Assembly: GCF_009870125.1 (NCBI RefSeq)
Contig: NC_046679.1
Span: 19,220,001-19,284,000, forward strand
DNA length: 64,000 nt
Direction of reading: 5' to 3'
Source of the DNA: Drosophila pseudoobscura
Lineage: Eukaryota > Arthropoda > Insecta > Diptera > Drosophilidae
The position numbers and the translations under genes were made by a program. A model generated the notes under the pieces. It was not told the origin of the DNA, searched no databases, and saw only the letters and a program-made list of their open reading frames with translations. Shown in pieces: positions 1 through 12,615 of this stretch. Positions within the stretch are counted from its first letter, which is position 1. Each line of letters opens with the position of its first letter.

Positions 1-1367
1 TCGTCAGCTTTACATGGGAAAACTTTCCATGCGAAAAATGAAATTTCCTTTTGCGCGTAAGTGGGTCAAATTGTGTTTTAGTCTGGCACATGGCTTATAA
101 CCTTCCCAAAACACAGACACATCATTATACATAAACGGTGTGTTGTGTGGGTTATCTGAGAAGGTCTCTGGACTTTTGCTTACCAATTAATAAACATTAT
201 GATTATTGTCATGCGAGTATTAGGAGGTCTTCTCGCACACGTAAACGTACGTGTGCCTCTGTCCTGGCTCCAAATGCTTTATGATTAACGCTCCTCGTGT
301 CATATGCTATCAGTTACAGACAAAGCAAATAAACATGGCTCAGAGCTAATGACCGATATCATCGTGAGCAAACGGTGTGACTGACCGTCCCATCTGGAGA
401 CGCGTATGTGTGTTTTGGAGCGTATGCTGGAACACAGTTCGTCTTGATTTTTATGGTACATTCGTAGTACGAGTATTTCTTTCTGAATTGGAAACATCTG
501 AATGAACGGAAAGTATTTTCGAAAGCCGTAAGGTAGGGATCTGGCTGTCTTGTTTTTTAAAATCTATGCCAAGTTGTAGGAAATATGTTTACTATTTGGT
601 AGGGCTCATATAAAACCGATGCTATATCAATAGGAACATCCTTTGCTTCTTGGATCTGCCCTTTGTTAGAAGTTCAATAAGTCCTCAATTAATGGAGGAA
701 GTGAACCATAAATTAACTAATCTTTGTACCCTTTCTGAGAATATTATGGTTTGGGCGAGATCTTAGAACAACATCACTTAGTATAAAGATTATATCCATG
801 TCATGCCTTGTCATATCATAGTAAAGATTTGCATTAATGCCATCAGTATTCAAGGGAAGGGTTCTACCGTGACCGGTGTTTGCTTTTATTATTTATTAAA
901 TGTTGAAACTTGTTTTAAACTGGTTGAGAGTACGAGTAATCAATAATAATCGTTTAGGAAATTGTCTTTTTTATCTCGTTGTACTGTCGTATGTTTTTTG
1001 AACGAGTATTCAGTGATAGCTGAGAACTGTATGTTCCATAATCTTTACTGTGATGAAATCCCTTACTAATTGGGTTATAAGTTATTGCTCAAGGTCGTCG
1101 TAACTGATAAGAAACCAGTCGTAGACAAGGCCCGCTGATCATCACAGCACATTAACATATAATAATACAATATATAGGGTATTGAAATGACCGGAATTAC
1201 TTGCGGGCTGCTGATTACTTCAGCCTTATCGGAGTTATGCCGAGTCGTAAAAATGAGACTGGAGTAACTTTTTTTTATTTTTAACATAAGTTTAGTTCTG
1301 TTTATCGCCACCTACAACCCACAGGTGGAACCGCAGACGCTGACCAAACAGATAGCCATATGATAAC
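1..1367. other. Intergenic 5' flank of the ABC transporter gene
   Basis: AT-rich sequence with no exon I can support. An AATAAA hexamer on the + strand at 189-194 could be the poly(A) signal of a gene lying to the left of the window. An out-of-frame ATG at 1360 starts a 24-codon upstream ORF that overlaps the transporter start. I see no convincing TATA box or DRE near 1300. Confidence 0.5.
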
Positions 1368-4300
1368 ATGGACAGCAGTCCAAAGCCGGAGCGTAAAAAT
1401 CCGCGTCAGGGTGCAAATATCTTCTCGCAGTTGATATTTGCATGGGCGTTGCCATTGCTCTACCGGGGATCGCGTCGAGGCCTAAACACAGACGATCTGA
1501 CGGAGTGCCTCGAGGAGGATCACTCCGAGCAGTTAGGCGATCGTTTGGAGGAGTAAGTACTGACTGATGGATCATAAACTCATCTAAAGCCTGTACTCTG
1601 TTTGTAGTGAATGGTACAAGGAGGTGGAACGAGCCCATCGCAAATCGAACAAGCCTCGGCTAAGGAATGCCCTATTTCGTTGCTTTTTAGGACCAACGAT
1701 CGTCAATGGTCTTATTTGTTTAATCTATATAGTGATCAAGTGAGTCGGAAAACATGGATCATTTAAGGCATAAAACTATAAATATGTTTTGTTTTTTAGA
1801 ACCTTGATACCCGCTGTACTGGCCCAGTTGTTGCTTCAGTTCCAGAAGCTGCCATCACCCACACCCGTCAAGGAAATATCTCTAACAGAGACCCTAAACA
1901 GAACAGCCCGCTCTATTGGTCACTTTGTGCTGTCGCAGGCTGTGGCCGATGCCAGCGGAGCAGGCAGCGATGTCGATTCCCCCAATGCCCTGGACAAGGG
2001 CCTGGATCCCACCAAGGAATACGTGCAGCTCTCAACCGAAGAGGTGGCTCGGAATGCCAGCATCCAGCGGAGTAGCTTCGAGGAGGCCATCGAATACATT
2101 TGGAACGATGCCTACAGCCTGGGCTGTGTCCTCGTGGGTGCCACTCTGTTTGGCTGCTTCCTGCTGCATCACGTGGATCTGCGTCAGCGTTTGATGGGCG
2201 CTCGGATGCGCATTGCCTGCTGTTCGCTGATCTACCGCAAAACCCTGAGGTTGTCAATGAAGACGGCGGGCCAGACCCCGGCTGGATATCTGATTAACCT
2301 GCTCTCGAACGATGTGAATCGTTTGGACTATGGCTTCATATTTGTCCACTGGATCTGGATCATGCCCATGCAGGCGGTGCTCACGTGCTACCTGATTTGG
2401 CTGCGCATTGGCATCCCGGCGCTGGTGGGGGTGATTGGGCTGCTGCTGAAGACCATACCCGTGCAGACGGCGCTCAGTAAGCTGACGTCCGTGTTGCGGA
2501 TGCGGATCGCCGAGCGCACCGACGCTCGCGTGGGCATCATGAACGAGCTGGTGCAGGGCATACAGGTGATCAAGATGTATGCCTGGGAGCGGCCCTTTCA
2601 GGCGGTCGTGGCCGAGGCCCGACGCAGCGAGATCCAACAGATCCGCTATGCATCCTACCTGCGTGGCTTCTACCTCAGCACCATGGTGTTCACGGAGCGT
2701 TCCACGCTGTACATCACCCTGGCGGCGGCCGCTCTCATGGGCCAGCCCATCACCGCGGACTTTGTGTTCTCGGCGGCCAGCTACTACAACATCCTGCAGC
2801 TGGTGGCCGCCATCTGGTATCCCCTGGCCATTAGTTTTGGAGCCGAGGCCTTGGTCTCCCTGCGGCGCATACAGGACTACCTGCAGCTGGAGGGGCGCGA
2901 CGAGAAGACCCACGGACTGACGCACAAGCAGAACCAGGATGGTGGCGACTCGCGTGCCGTCATCCTCAAGGACATCAATGCCAGCTGGGACATCGAGAAG
3001 CCGGTGGCCCAGCGCACCCTCCAGAGCATCAACCTGCAGATCGAGAAGGGTCAACTGTGCGCCGTAATTGGAACCGTCGGAGCCGGCAAGAGCTCTTTGC
3101 TCCAGCTCCTGCTCGGAGAGCTCCCGATCATCGATGGCGGAGTCGTGATTCAAGGAGATCTGTCGTATGCCGCCCAGGAGCCCTGGCTCTTCACGGGCAC
3201 CGTGCGCAAGAACATTCTGTTTGGAGAGCAGTACGATCGGAAGCGCTACCAGGAGGTCACCCGATGCTGTGCCCTCAGCACCGACTTCCAGCAGCTGAGC
3301 AACGGCGACAAGACGGTGGTGGGCGAGCGCGGTGCCTCGCTCTCTGGCGGTCAAAGAGCGCGCATCAGCTTGGCCCGGGCTGTCTACAAGCCCGCCTCCA
3401 TTTACCTGTTGGACGATCCACTGAGTGCTGTAGATGCCCATGTGGGGCGGCATCTGTTCGACGAGGTGATTGGACCCAGGGGCCGTCTGGCCCAGCTGAA
3501 GGCCACCCGCGTTTTGGTCACACATCAAGTGCACTTTCTGTCCGAGGCCGATGTGATTGTGATTGTGGATCAGGGACGTATCCTAAGGAAGGGCACATAT
3601 CAGGAGCTAATCAACAGCGAACTCGACTTTGCCAAGCTCCTGGAGCGGCCCAAAGAGGAGGAGACGGAGAACAGCAACAGACTGAATACATCATCGCCTA
3701 CCATCAGTGGCCATGACCTGGAGGATGACGATGATGACATACCCTACATTGATGGCGTACGCGATGGCTATCAGCCGCTGAGGAAACAGAGCAACTCCAC
3801 CCACGGCAGCAAATCGGTAAGATCAGAGTGGAGTCTCCTCAATCTATATCTATCTATCTATCTATATGTATTTCACAGTTGAACAGCAGCGATCAAACCG
3901 AAATGGATCCGGATGATGATGATTTGGCGGAGGCCCAGGCCTCTGGTGGTATCTCCCCGAAAGTCTGGTACGAGTATTTCCATGCGGGCAGCACTTGCCT
4001 GAGCTTCAGCTTCATGGTGTTCGTCATGCTGATGTCCCAGGTGGTGTGCAGCAGCTCCGACTTCTTTTCGAACATCTGGACGCAGCAGGAGCACCAGCGA
4101 TCGCTGGGGGAACCCACCAGCTTCACCACCTTCGAGTGCATGTACATCTATGGCGGGCTGATCATCGCTGTGGTTATTATGACCACTTTCCGTGGCTTTC
4201 TGTTCTTCAAGACGTGCATGCACGCCTCCAAGGTGCTGCACGATCGCATGTTTGGCTGCATTTTGCATGCCACAATGCGGTTCTTTGACACGAATCCCTC

Positions 4301-5905
4301 GGGCAGGATACTGAATCGTTTCTCCAAGGATATGGGGGCCATTGATGAGCTGCTGCCTCGGGCCATGATGGACTTTATACAGATTGCTCTCGTCATGTTT
4401 GGTATCCTGATTGTGATCTCTGTGGTGAATCCCGTGCTGATGGCTGCCATGCTTGTGGTGGCCGTCATCGATATGCTCATCCTGAAGCTGTATCTGCGAC
4501 CATCGCAGGATCTGAAGCGGCTGGAGGGCATCTGCCGCAGTCCTGTGTTCTCGCATCTGAGCTCTTCGCTCTCGGGACTGGCCATCATACGCTCCCGACA
4601 GCTGCAGGATGTTGTGGCCAAGGAGTTCGATCTGCTGCAGGATGTCCACAGCAGTGTCTGGCAGCTGACGATGGCTGCGAATACGGCGCTGGGTCTTTGG
4701 CTGGACTGCGTCAGTTGTGTCTTCCTTTCGGTCGTCACATTCAGCTTCATCATCAGCAACGAATGTGAGTGGAGGACGGGTCCTTCTGTTGGCAGTTTCT
4801 ACTAATTTGTGAACTCCTTTATAGCCACGTACAGCGGCAATGTGGGCCTGGCCATTTCCCAGGCCATGATACTCACGGGCATGGTGCAGTATGGCGTCCG
4901 CCAGGTGGCCGAGTCCCTGCAGCAGATGACCAGCGTGGAGCGCGTGTTGCAGTACACCGAACTCGAGCAGGAGCCGGCGGTCAGTGAGAAGGAGCCACCG
5001 GCCCAGTGGCCCACCCATGGCCAGGTGGAGCTGCGCGACATGAGCTGTCGCTACGATCCCAATGGATCGCCGGTGCTCAAGAATCTCAGCCTCACCATCG
5101 AAGCGGGCTGGAAGGTCGGCATAGTGGGCCGGACAGGTGCTGGCAAATCGTCGCTGATTGGAGCCCTCTTCCGATTGGCGCACATCGAGGGCGGCATCTA
5201 TATCGATGGCATTGAGACGGGCACCATTTCGCTGGAGATCCTGCGCACTCGCATCTCGATTATACCCCAAGATCCGGTGCTTTTCTCGGCCACCATTCGC
5301 TACAACCTGGATCCGTTTGAGCGGTACACGGACGCCGAGCTCTGGCACGCCCTGGAGGACGTGGAGTTGCGCGGCGCCATTCCCGGACTGGACTACATGG
5401 TCACGGAAAGGGGCAGCAACTTTAGCGTTGGCCAGCGACAGCTTCTGTGCCTGGCACGGGCCATACTACGGAATAACAAGGTCCTGGTGCTGGACGAGGC
5501 CACGGCCAATGTGGATCCACAGTGAGTTCTTCAATCTGCCATCTGTTCTGCTTCAATCTGAACCTATTTTCTCTTGCCAGAACCGATGGCCTGATACAGC
5601 GCACCATTCGCGTCAAGTTCCAGCAATGCACCGTCCTCACGGTTGCCCATCGGTTGCACACTGTCATGGATTCGGATCGCATTATCGTCATGGACGCTGG
5701 CACAGCGGTGGAGTTTGATGTCCCGCATCTGCTGCTCAAGAAGTCCCGGGGCCACCTCCGACAGATGGTCGAGGCCACGGGCAGTGAGTCGGACGGTCTC
5801 AAGAAGGTGGCCAGCGATACCTTCAAACGTATGCAAAGGCAACGGGAGGACCAAAGGGCCGCGGCGCAACAGTCGTCGGAAGACGATCAGCGGCAGGAGG
5901 AGTGA
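1368..5905 (+). CDS. ABC transporter, ABCC/MRP4-like, 1413 aa
   Basis: Six exons: 1368-1552, 1608-1739, 1800-3816, 3879-4764, 4825-5521, 5581-5905. All introns are 55-62 bp with GT-AG ends and the frame is kept throughout. The protein should be an ATP-driven exporter of organic anions in a membrane. The order is TMD1, NBD1, TMD2, NBD2, as in short MRPs without TMD0. The N-terminus carries the ABCC pattern NPRxxAN. NBD1 has Walker [10 protein letters not shown] at about 530-538, LSGGQ at about 620 and Walker B ending LLDDP at about 644. NBD2 has Walker [10 protein letters not shown] at about 1175-1183, signature FSVGQ and Walker B VLDEAT. The aspartate replacing the catalytic glutamate in NBD1 is typical of ABCC proteins. 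D. melanogaster 96A holds several MRP4-like genes (CG11897, CG11898, CG5789), and I cannot say which of them this matches. The start at 1368 opens the family N-terminus. Confidence 0.93.
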
Positions 5906-6388
5906 GTGGGAATGGGGCAATGGAAACTCCGGGATTCGCATTTACCCCACAGCCGGTGCTGTGTAGCCCAACGGAAACCGTACCAAAATGATTTTCTTTT
6001 TGCATAGATACATATTTGTATGTAATATTCATGTTTTTCATGTTCTTAGCCTTTAGTTTAAGACTCGATAACAGTTTTGAAAACCGAAAAGTCTAGATTG
6101 TGTGCTGCCTTATATGTATTGTACTTAGATATTATGTTATCTCTCCAAAAAAAGGGGGGAAAAAGACCAGGAAAAGCCAGTGAAATGTTCACAAAATATA
6201 CAACATGACATACTTAAATAATCTTCCGAACAGGCGGAAGCACTTTTCACTTAATCACTCATTTAGTTTAGTTTTTCCAAATGTACTTATAAATATAGTT
6301 GATATACATTGTATATTCCTCCGACTTGATTCAACTGTGAAATGTGAACAATTGTACTTGAAAATTGTAGTTAGACGCGTGTTTTTTG

Positions 6389-6394
6389 AATAAA
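6389..6394 (+). terminator. Poly(A) signal AATAAA, ABC transporter
   Basis: Canonical hexamer about 480 bp after the transporter stop codon, followed by T- and A-rich sequence. It is the best candidate cleavage signal for the + strand gene. Confidence 0.5.
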
Positions 6395-6654
6395 TAATGG
6401 CCGTTTCTTAAAATATAAATAACCAGCTGCCCCGGCTGGATGCATGGCGATGAGCCAGCCGTTCAATGGTTCTGGTGTGGTCTTAATTGCAGGTATTTGA
6501 CTTATGTTTGAGTTTGAGCTAACTATAATGGGGACATTCTTTGTCCATAGCAGCAATCAGCACTTTCGGATGAGCGCAACAATCCATTTTTGGCTCGTAC
6601 TCGAATGCGAGACAAAGAAACGAAGCGGATGTGATTTTGTATAAATAATATCCT

Positions 6655-6660
6655 TTTATT
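6655..6660 (-). terminator. Poly(A) signal AATAAA, Ana1-like gene
   Basis: TTTATT on the + strand is AATAAA on the minus strand. It lies about 130 bp past the Ana1-like stop codon at 6792. Confidence 0.5.
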
Positions 6661-6791
6661 AAAATATAAATAAAATCATACAAAATTTGTTGCTAAAAAT
6701 TAAAATCCCTTGAGCTATAATCCATTAAAATCCCTTGAGCTAGTCCATAAAATAATCACTTTCGTGGTGATCTGATTTTGGCGGGTGATTT

Positions 6792-9700
6792 TCATCTCGG
6801 TGATCTTGATTTTGGTTTCCGCTTCGGTTCCGATTTTGGCGGCGACTTCAGTGTAGGAGCTGTGGGGGTGGTCGCCCTGCCACTCGTATGCCTGCTCTGC
6901 TGATGATGGGACGCAAAGGGCACTGGCGGTGTGCCATCCGGGTAATTGATTAGAGAAATGCGACTCTCGCCCGAGAACAATAGTGAGTTTGTGGGGGAGG
7001 GACCGAAAACAGGCGTTTCCTGGGGTGTCGTCCGGCCAGACCTTTCCTGGACCGTCTGGAATGAGCCCCTAGGGGTCGAGGTCTTTTGGCGGTCATTGGT
7101 GGCTCCTGTACCATGGGCTGGGCTTTGCGGTGAACTGGATCGCGAAAGCGAATCGATGATGGAGTGCAGGAAATGGCTCTTCAGGGAATCATCCGAGCTG
7201 TCTGCAGTTCCCACATGATGTTTGAGTAGCTCACGCGTGAGAAACTCGCGCAAGTTCAGCGAGCGGCCAATTTGGCTGGCATTCTGGCCGGATTGATCGG
7301 ATGTCATGTGTTTGGACTTACTTTCCGCTGATCGACCGTAACCGGCATTTAATCGCGTTGTCTGTCGTTCTGGCGAACTGTTGCTGGTGCTGCTGGCATC
7401 CTCCTGACGTTGCCGCTGGCGCATTGTGGAGGGCCACTTCACGCCAATGCGCTGCAGTTCTCGATCCAGATCTCTGGACAAACTGCTGCCAGAGAGGTGC
7501 TGAATGCCGCTCTCATTGGGCGGTTCAGTCGAGTCGGGTGGAACGCTCTCCCTGCGGGTACTGCAGGCCACTTCCTGTGTGGTGATGACTTCTGTGGCGC
7601 CATCAGAGGTTCTGATGATGCGCCGTTGACGCAGCTCTTTTTCCACATTAAAGGAATCCGATGAATCATTATCCAGGCTCGACGAATCAATCATCTGCCT
7701 TTGATCGGGCGGTACCTTGTCAAGCAACTTCTGCATGTAGACCCGGCGGTCGGGAAAATCCTCGACGGGCACAGTGTGCAGGCGCAATTGCCGCATCAGC
7801 TCTCCCGTTGTCGGAGTGCCTTGTTCCGACTCCTCCACATGCAGCCGCGTGGTATTCAGACTGTGGAGATATGCATTTAGGCTGGGAAACTCCCGATAGT
7901 CGAGGCCTCCACATCGCTGATGGATGGCCTGGACGAGCTCGTTAAACTCCAGCTTCAGCCGCAGGCTTTGATCGGCATCCAAGTTGGACAGATCCAATTT
8001 CATATCTCGGGCATATTCATCAAAGTTGGGAAACGGCTTTGGCACTGGCGTGGCAGCCACAATATGCGACTGGCCGGGCGTCTCCACCTCTGCTATGGTG
8101 GACAGCTCGTGGGCCAGATCATCCGCATCAAGTTGGGGGCTATAGCGGCGTATGGTGGCTGGAGGTGCCTTTCCCCGTCGCTGCGCGGTGCTCTGTGTGG
8201 ATGTGGGGGGCTCTGCATCGGCATTGACCTGACCCAGAGCAGTAATGGGACGCGATTCGGAGATTCCACTGTCCCTGCTGGCCCCCGTTGGCTTGTGTTT
8301 CATTAGCGGCAGAGCCTCCGATGTGGAGGGAGTCGTATTGTCGCTGCGCTCCGAGAGCGTTCTGGATCTGTGCTGCTTGTCCTTCTCCGGCTGCGTCTGA
8401 CCGGGCGGCAGTTCCAAGTATTCCGTGGATTGGCGCTCGCCATCACTGGCCGAGGTGAGGGTCACCTCCACCAGACGCTGTTTCTCCTCGCGCACTTTGG
8501 AGATCAGCTCCGTCAGCTCCGCGATGCGATGCGTGTAGTTCTGGGTGAGCCTTGCATAGCGCTCAATTTGTAGATCGGCAGGCTCCTGGTTAGGGGGATG
8601 CTTATTGGATTTCTCGACTGCAGATTGGGACGTCCTCTTCGTCGGAGTAGCTATGGTAACAGACTTTCTGGCAGGACTTGACTGGCGGCTGGAGGGACGA
8701 GGCTGCTCCTTCTCAAGCTTGTGCTCTGTGCGCTTTTTTCCCGTATCCTTTGACTGGCGAGCTTTATCGGGGACCTGCTTTTTGGAAAAACGCTTCTTCC
8801 AGATCTGATCAAAGGCCTGCATGCTGGTCTCTTTATCCTGCTCCTGCTGCTGCAGCTGACTGCGCAGAGTGTCCTCCAGCTCGTTGACGAAACTCCGGTT
8901 GTCCTCAATGAAGGCCTGAACCCGGTCCACGCGCATTTTGTCAGCCGCAGTCGCAACTGCATGCTCCACGCGAAGGCTATCGGCCACAATCTCCTCTGGC
9001 GCAATGTTCCTGGATGAATTGATGATCGATGGATCGGGCGTGGGCACATCCGAACTGCTGACACTTAGTTCTTGTATGGAGCGTCGGGTCATGCCCAACA
9101 GACGCTGTATATATTGGGCAATCACGGGATCCACTTGAGTAGGCAGCGCCTCAGATGCAGACGCTGGGGCATTAGGGTTCTTATAGGTAATCGGGGGCAG
9201 ACTCCGGTAGGCTGTGGAATTCGAGTCTATGGAGTTTTGACCCTTATCCTTGCCGTCCGATGTTGGCGCAATCGTGGGCGTGCTCTCTCTGGTGACACCC
9301 GATGTGGATTCCTTGGTAGCTTCAATTTCAATTTCAGTAGATCTGGCTTTTGGCTTCGACTTGTGCTTGGGCATACACTGCTTGACAGTGCCATCGCTGT
9401 TGACCTTGATGATGATCACGGGATTTTCCCCATCTTTCGCATCGACATCGATGATCTTGTTCTGCTTTTGTGCTTTGTAGAACTTCCGCAGACGCTGCTC
9501 GAGTAGGGCTTCCTTTTGCTCCAGTTCCGTTTCCCGCTCGTTTAGGGTACGCGCCTTCTCTGCCAGTATATCTTCCCGCTCCTGACGTAAGGCGTCCAGT
9601 ACCTCCTTGTCCTTGTCTGCATGCGAGGAGGATCGCTGGCCCGCTTTCAATTCCTCCATCAGTTGTATGCGTATCTTTTCCACACGATCCAGCAAATTCT

Positions 9701-12442
9701 TCAATCTAATGGACTTTGGGGTGTTGGACTCCTCTGCCCTGAGATCTGAACGAAGCTGCTTGCTCTGATCATCCACATAGTCGAGCAGCATGGAGCAGCA
9801 GCTCTCTGAGCTCCCCTTAAAGTCCGTTGATCTATAGGGATGTTCTCCCACATTAATGGCACTCGGGGCGGCGGTGACCTTGCCCTTTCCAGATGTGGCA
9901 GATCTTGCATTGGAGCCAACTTCCGGGCATGTAACGATGGCCGGTCGCAGCAACATCTCCTCCATGGCCTCATTCATTTTTTGCTCCCGACGTACAGCCA
10001 GATCCGCAAACCGATGACTGGGTATAAAGTTTGCCTAAAAACAAATCAATTAGGTACATGAAAAACGTGAAAACTCATCGACTCACATCGCTGGGCAGTA
10101 GATTCGGTTGATTTTGGACCAAAGCATCTAGTTTTTCTGTCAATTCGGCACAGTCCCGACGCACCTGCTCGCGTTCCAGGGCCCTTTTACCGCGCTTATC
10201 GCATTTTTTCCTGTTTGCAGATAGGTTTATATTTGTTTTGGTACATTTTAGAGGGGAACTCTTACCTGAGCTGGTCCAGCTCTTGCTCTCGCAATTCTCT
10301 CAGGTGATTTTCATCAAGCGCTTGATCCATGGCAGTCGGCAGTCTGGGATTTTTGCCATTTAATTGCACTGACTTGGCGGGTGCCTCATAGGTTCGATGG
10401 TACCTATTGTTATGATCATAGAAATGAACGTAACTGGCTGGATTTGTTGGTTGGCCGCTTTGCCGCAGGATAAATTGAGCGGTGGAGACACTGGAATGCG
10501 TTGTTGATGATATTTGAGGGGGGTCCGTGGGAGGGACATCCGGTGAAGGAGGTCTTGCCATTGCTTGCCCCTGCTGTGCGTACATGGGATGTGTCTGAGG
10601 TGGACGTGGTTGAAAGGGCATCGCAAATTGTTGCATAGGCGGCATCGACTGTTGTGGATATTGTGGCTGAGCCTGTGGATACTGAGCGTAAGTTTGGAAT
10701 GGTTGTTGCTGCTGCTGCTGCTGCTGCAGAGGAGGGGGATATAGAGATGCTTGCTGCATAGGATTCCGTTGCTGCATTTGTGGATTTTGCAGCATTTGTG
10801 GATTTTGCAGCATTTGTGGATATTGCTGCACTATGGGGACCTGCTGCATTTGCGGCTGTTGCTGCATCATTTGTGGATTTTGAGGCTGTTGCTGCATCAT
10901 TTGTGGATTTTGAGGCTGATGCTGCATCATTTGTGGATTTTGAGGCATTTGCTGCACTAGAGGGGGCTGCTGCATTTGTGCCTTTTGCTGCATTGAAGGG
11001 GCTGCACCCTGGGCTGTAGCTTGTTGTGTGGGTTGTGCTGTTGCTCTCGCAGTTTGCGATTGAGTGGTTATTTTTTTTGGCAACGTTTTTCGTTTAATTC
11101 CCGCCTCGATCACTTTGGCAGGAGGTGGATCTGTTCTCAGGTCAGTGCTTCGCCTCATTGGCTGCTGTTGGCTCGTCCCTGCTTTTGAGGCTCTGTTGAC
11201 CTTTTGTGTAGTTGTCGCCCGCTTGGGGGCTGGTGGTTTTTTGGCAGAGGCAGCTGCTGGCGCCTTTGCTGCCTGCATTGCCTTTTTGGGCGATCGGGGC
11301 AGTGACTTTGTGGGGCTCGGTGGTGGTGCGAGCGCTTGCTTTGGTTCCGCTGGCGCTGGGGCTTGGGCTGGGGGTGGGGCTTGGGCTTGGGCTGGTGCTT
11401 GCAATGGCCGAACTATTGTCTCGGTGCGTTTAACTATATCTGTGATTTGTGTAAACCGTTGTCGGCGTGGATTATCCTTTCGATCTGGACTGGTGGTAGG
11501 ACTGGTACGCACAACATGGCTGAATTTGCGGTTGGTTTGAATGTATCTGTCGTTGATGTCCAGGCCAGTGCCAGTGTTGACCACATGGCCGTCTGCCTCG
11601 TCTATGTTCACATCCAGAATCACTGTAGGGTTCTTCTTAAGTTTGTTTGCCGCACCAGTAATGGGTGACGACGGGCGCGTATTGTTCTCCCCATCCTCGC
11701 CGTCCAAATGCAAGATGGAGGAATCGCTGCTCTCGTAATCGTCACAATCATCATCGGAGGTCAGGCAGAAGCATTTGGGATTGTCGTGGCAGCAGGCTCG
11801 CTCCGGCAAGCTTGGGAAATTGTAGGCCACGCCGCCAGTCGCACGGTTCTCCTTGTCGTCGGGCTGCTCCTGGGGCAAAGGAGTTTGTGTGCTAGTTGTG
11901 GCGCGTCCTTGCGCATTGAGAGGATTCATACCACCGGCTGACCGCAGCTTCACTCGAGTATTTTCAGCCTTTCTTTTCATTGCGCGAAGCCTGCAGTTTT
12001 TTATTTTGTCGATTTTCTCCTGCTTCCGCTTTGCGGTCTCCTCATTCTCCGCTTGTGCTGCCCGATGGGCGTAACCCACTTGAAATATGGCTGACCGGTA
12101 GTCGTGGTGCTTTTTGACCAAAACATTCTCACGCCACACTTTCAGCTCGTCCTGCTTGGTCTGCTGCAATCGGTTTATTTGGCGTTTCTTTTCCGCAGCA
12201 ACATCCTCGCGTATTTTTCGGGCCAAGCTGTTCGACTTCTCGCGCACCTAAAAAGACAACGTAAATGTTACAAGACCTACGGAATTAATGCGTCGTAGAC
12301 TCGCATAGCGTACCTGCTGTAAACGAGTTATGCGACGCTCGTTTTCAAGATCTTTTTTGACACGAACTGGATCGTCAAGTACGCTGACGGGTCTCTTGCA
12401 GCTGCTGCCAAAGTGTCCTTTCATAGGTATATGCAAAGCCAT
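6792..12442 (-). CDS. ana1: Ana1/CEP295-like centriolar protein, 1825 aa
   Basis: Four exons on the minus strand: 12442-12314, 12247-10266, 10210-10087, 10034-6792. All introns are 52-66 bp and the frame is continuous. Residues about 38-65 (RRITRLQQVREKSNSLARK and the following IREDV) match the conserved N-terminus of CEP295, whose fly counterpart is Ana1. That family builds the radial scaffold for centriole-to-centrosome conversion and centriole elongation. Charged coiled-coil segments occupy about 44-110 and the first 200 residues of exon 4. Residues about 464-560 are a Q/M/P-rich tract with tandem NPQMMQQQPQ-type units and a polyQ run. The rest is polar and probably disordered. The length is close to what I recall for D. 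melanogaster Ana1 (about 1.7 kaa). A second in-frame ATG lies six codons downstream, so either could be the start. The 5' end lies 160 bp from a dispersed repeat. Identity rests on the N-terminal motif, length and organisation. Confidence 0.82.
10700..10985 (-). repeat. Coding tandem repeat, Q/M/P-rich, in the Ana1-like gene
   Basis: On the + strand the phrase CATTTGTGGATTTTG recurs about eight times between 10775 and 10960, and a (CTG)n run lies near 10706-10726. On the coding strand this gives units such as NPQMMQQQPQ and a polyglutamine stretch. It is a minisatellite inside an exon that keeps the frame, so copy number is likely to vary between strains. Confidence 0.85.
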
Positions 12443-12603
12443 CAGCTGTTAATATTTTCCTAACACTAAACACATACACACGGTCAAACGAAACAACGAA
12501 CGAATATAAAAGAACACGAATTTAAGTAAAATCAAACAGCCAACGTCTTCGAATTCCAAAACAAGCGCAAGCGCAGGGATGCTTAGATCAGTTTGACAGA
12601 CAG

Positions 12604-12615
12604 AAAAATATACCG
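12604..12615 (-). promoter_or_regulatory. Core-promoter motif 6-like site, Ana1-like gene
   Basis: Reads CGGTATATTTTT on the minus strand, about 165 bp upstream of the Ana1-like start codon. It resembles Drosophila core-promoter motif 6 (KTYRGTATWTTT), which is typical of housekeeping promoters, and it points toward the gene. It lies in the gene-proximal end of repeat copy A. Confidence 0.5.

Larger units (their letters stand above)
5906..6791. other. Convergent 3' intergenic region
   Basis: This region lies between the stop codons of the ABC transporter (+) and the Ana1-like gene (-). It should hold both 3' UTRs. It is AT-rich and contains no further coding sequence I can support. A short duplicated phrase reading AAAATCCCTTGAGCTA occurs twice near 6704-6742. 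Confidence 0.6.

Noticed and set aside
2254-3534. 426-codon open frame on the minus strand
   Set aside because: It lies antisense to the nucleotide-binding and membrane domains of the ABC transporter, has no family features, and follows from the GC-rich codon use of the real gene.
3873-5348. 491-codon open frame on the minus strand
   Set aside because: Also antisense to transporter exons, and it runs across two real introns with good splice sites.
11064-11540. 158-codon + strand frame rich in G, A and W
   Set aside because: It is the complement of the Pro/Ala/Lys-rich part of the Ana1-like protein.
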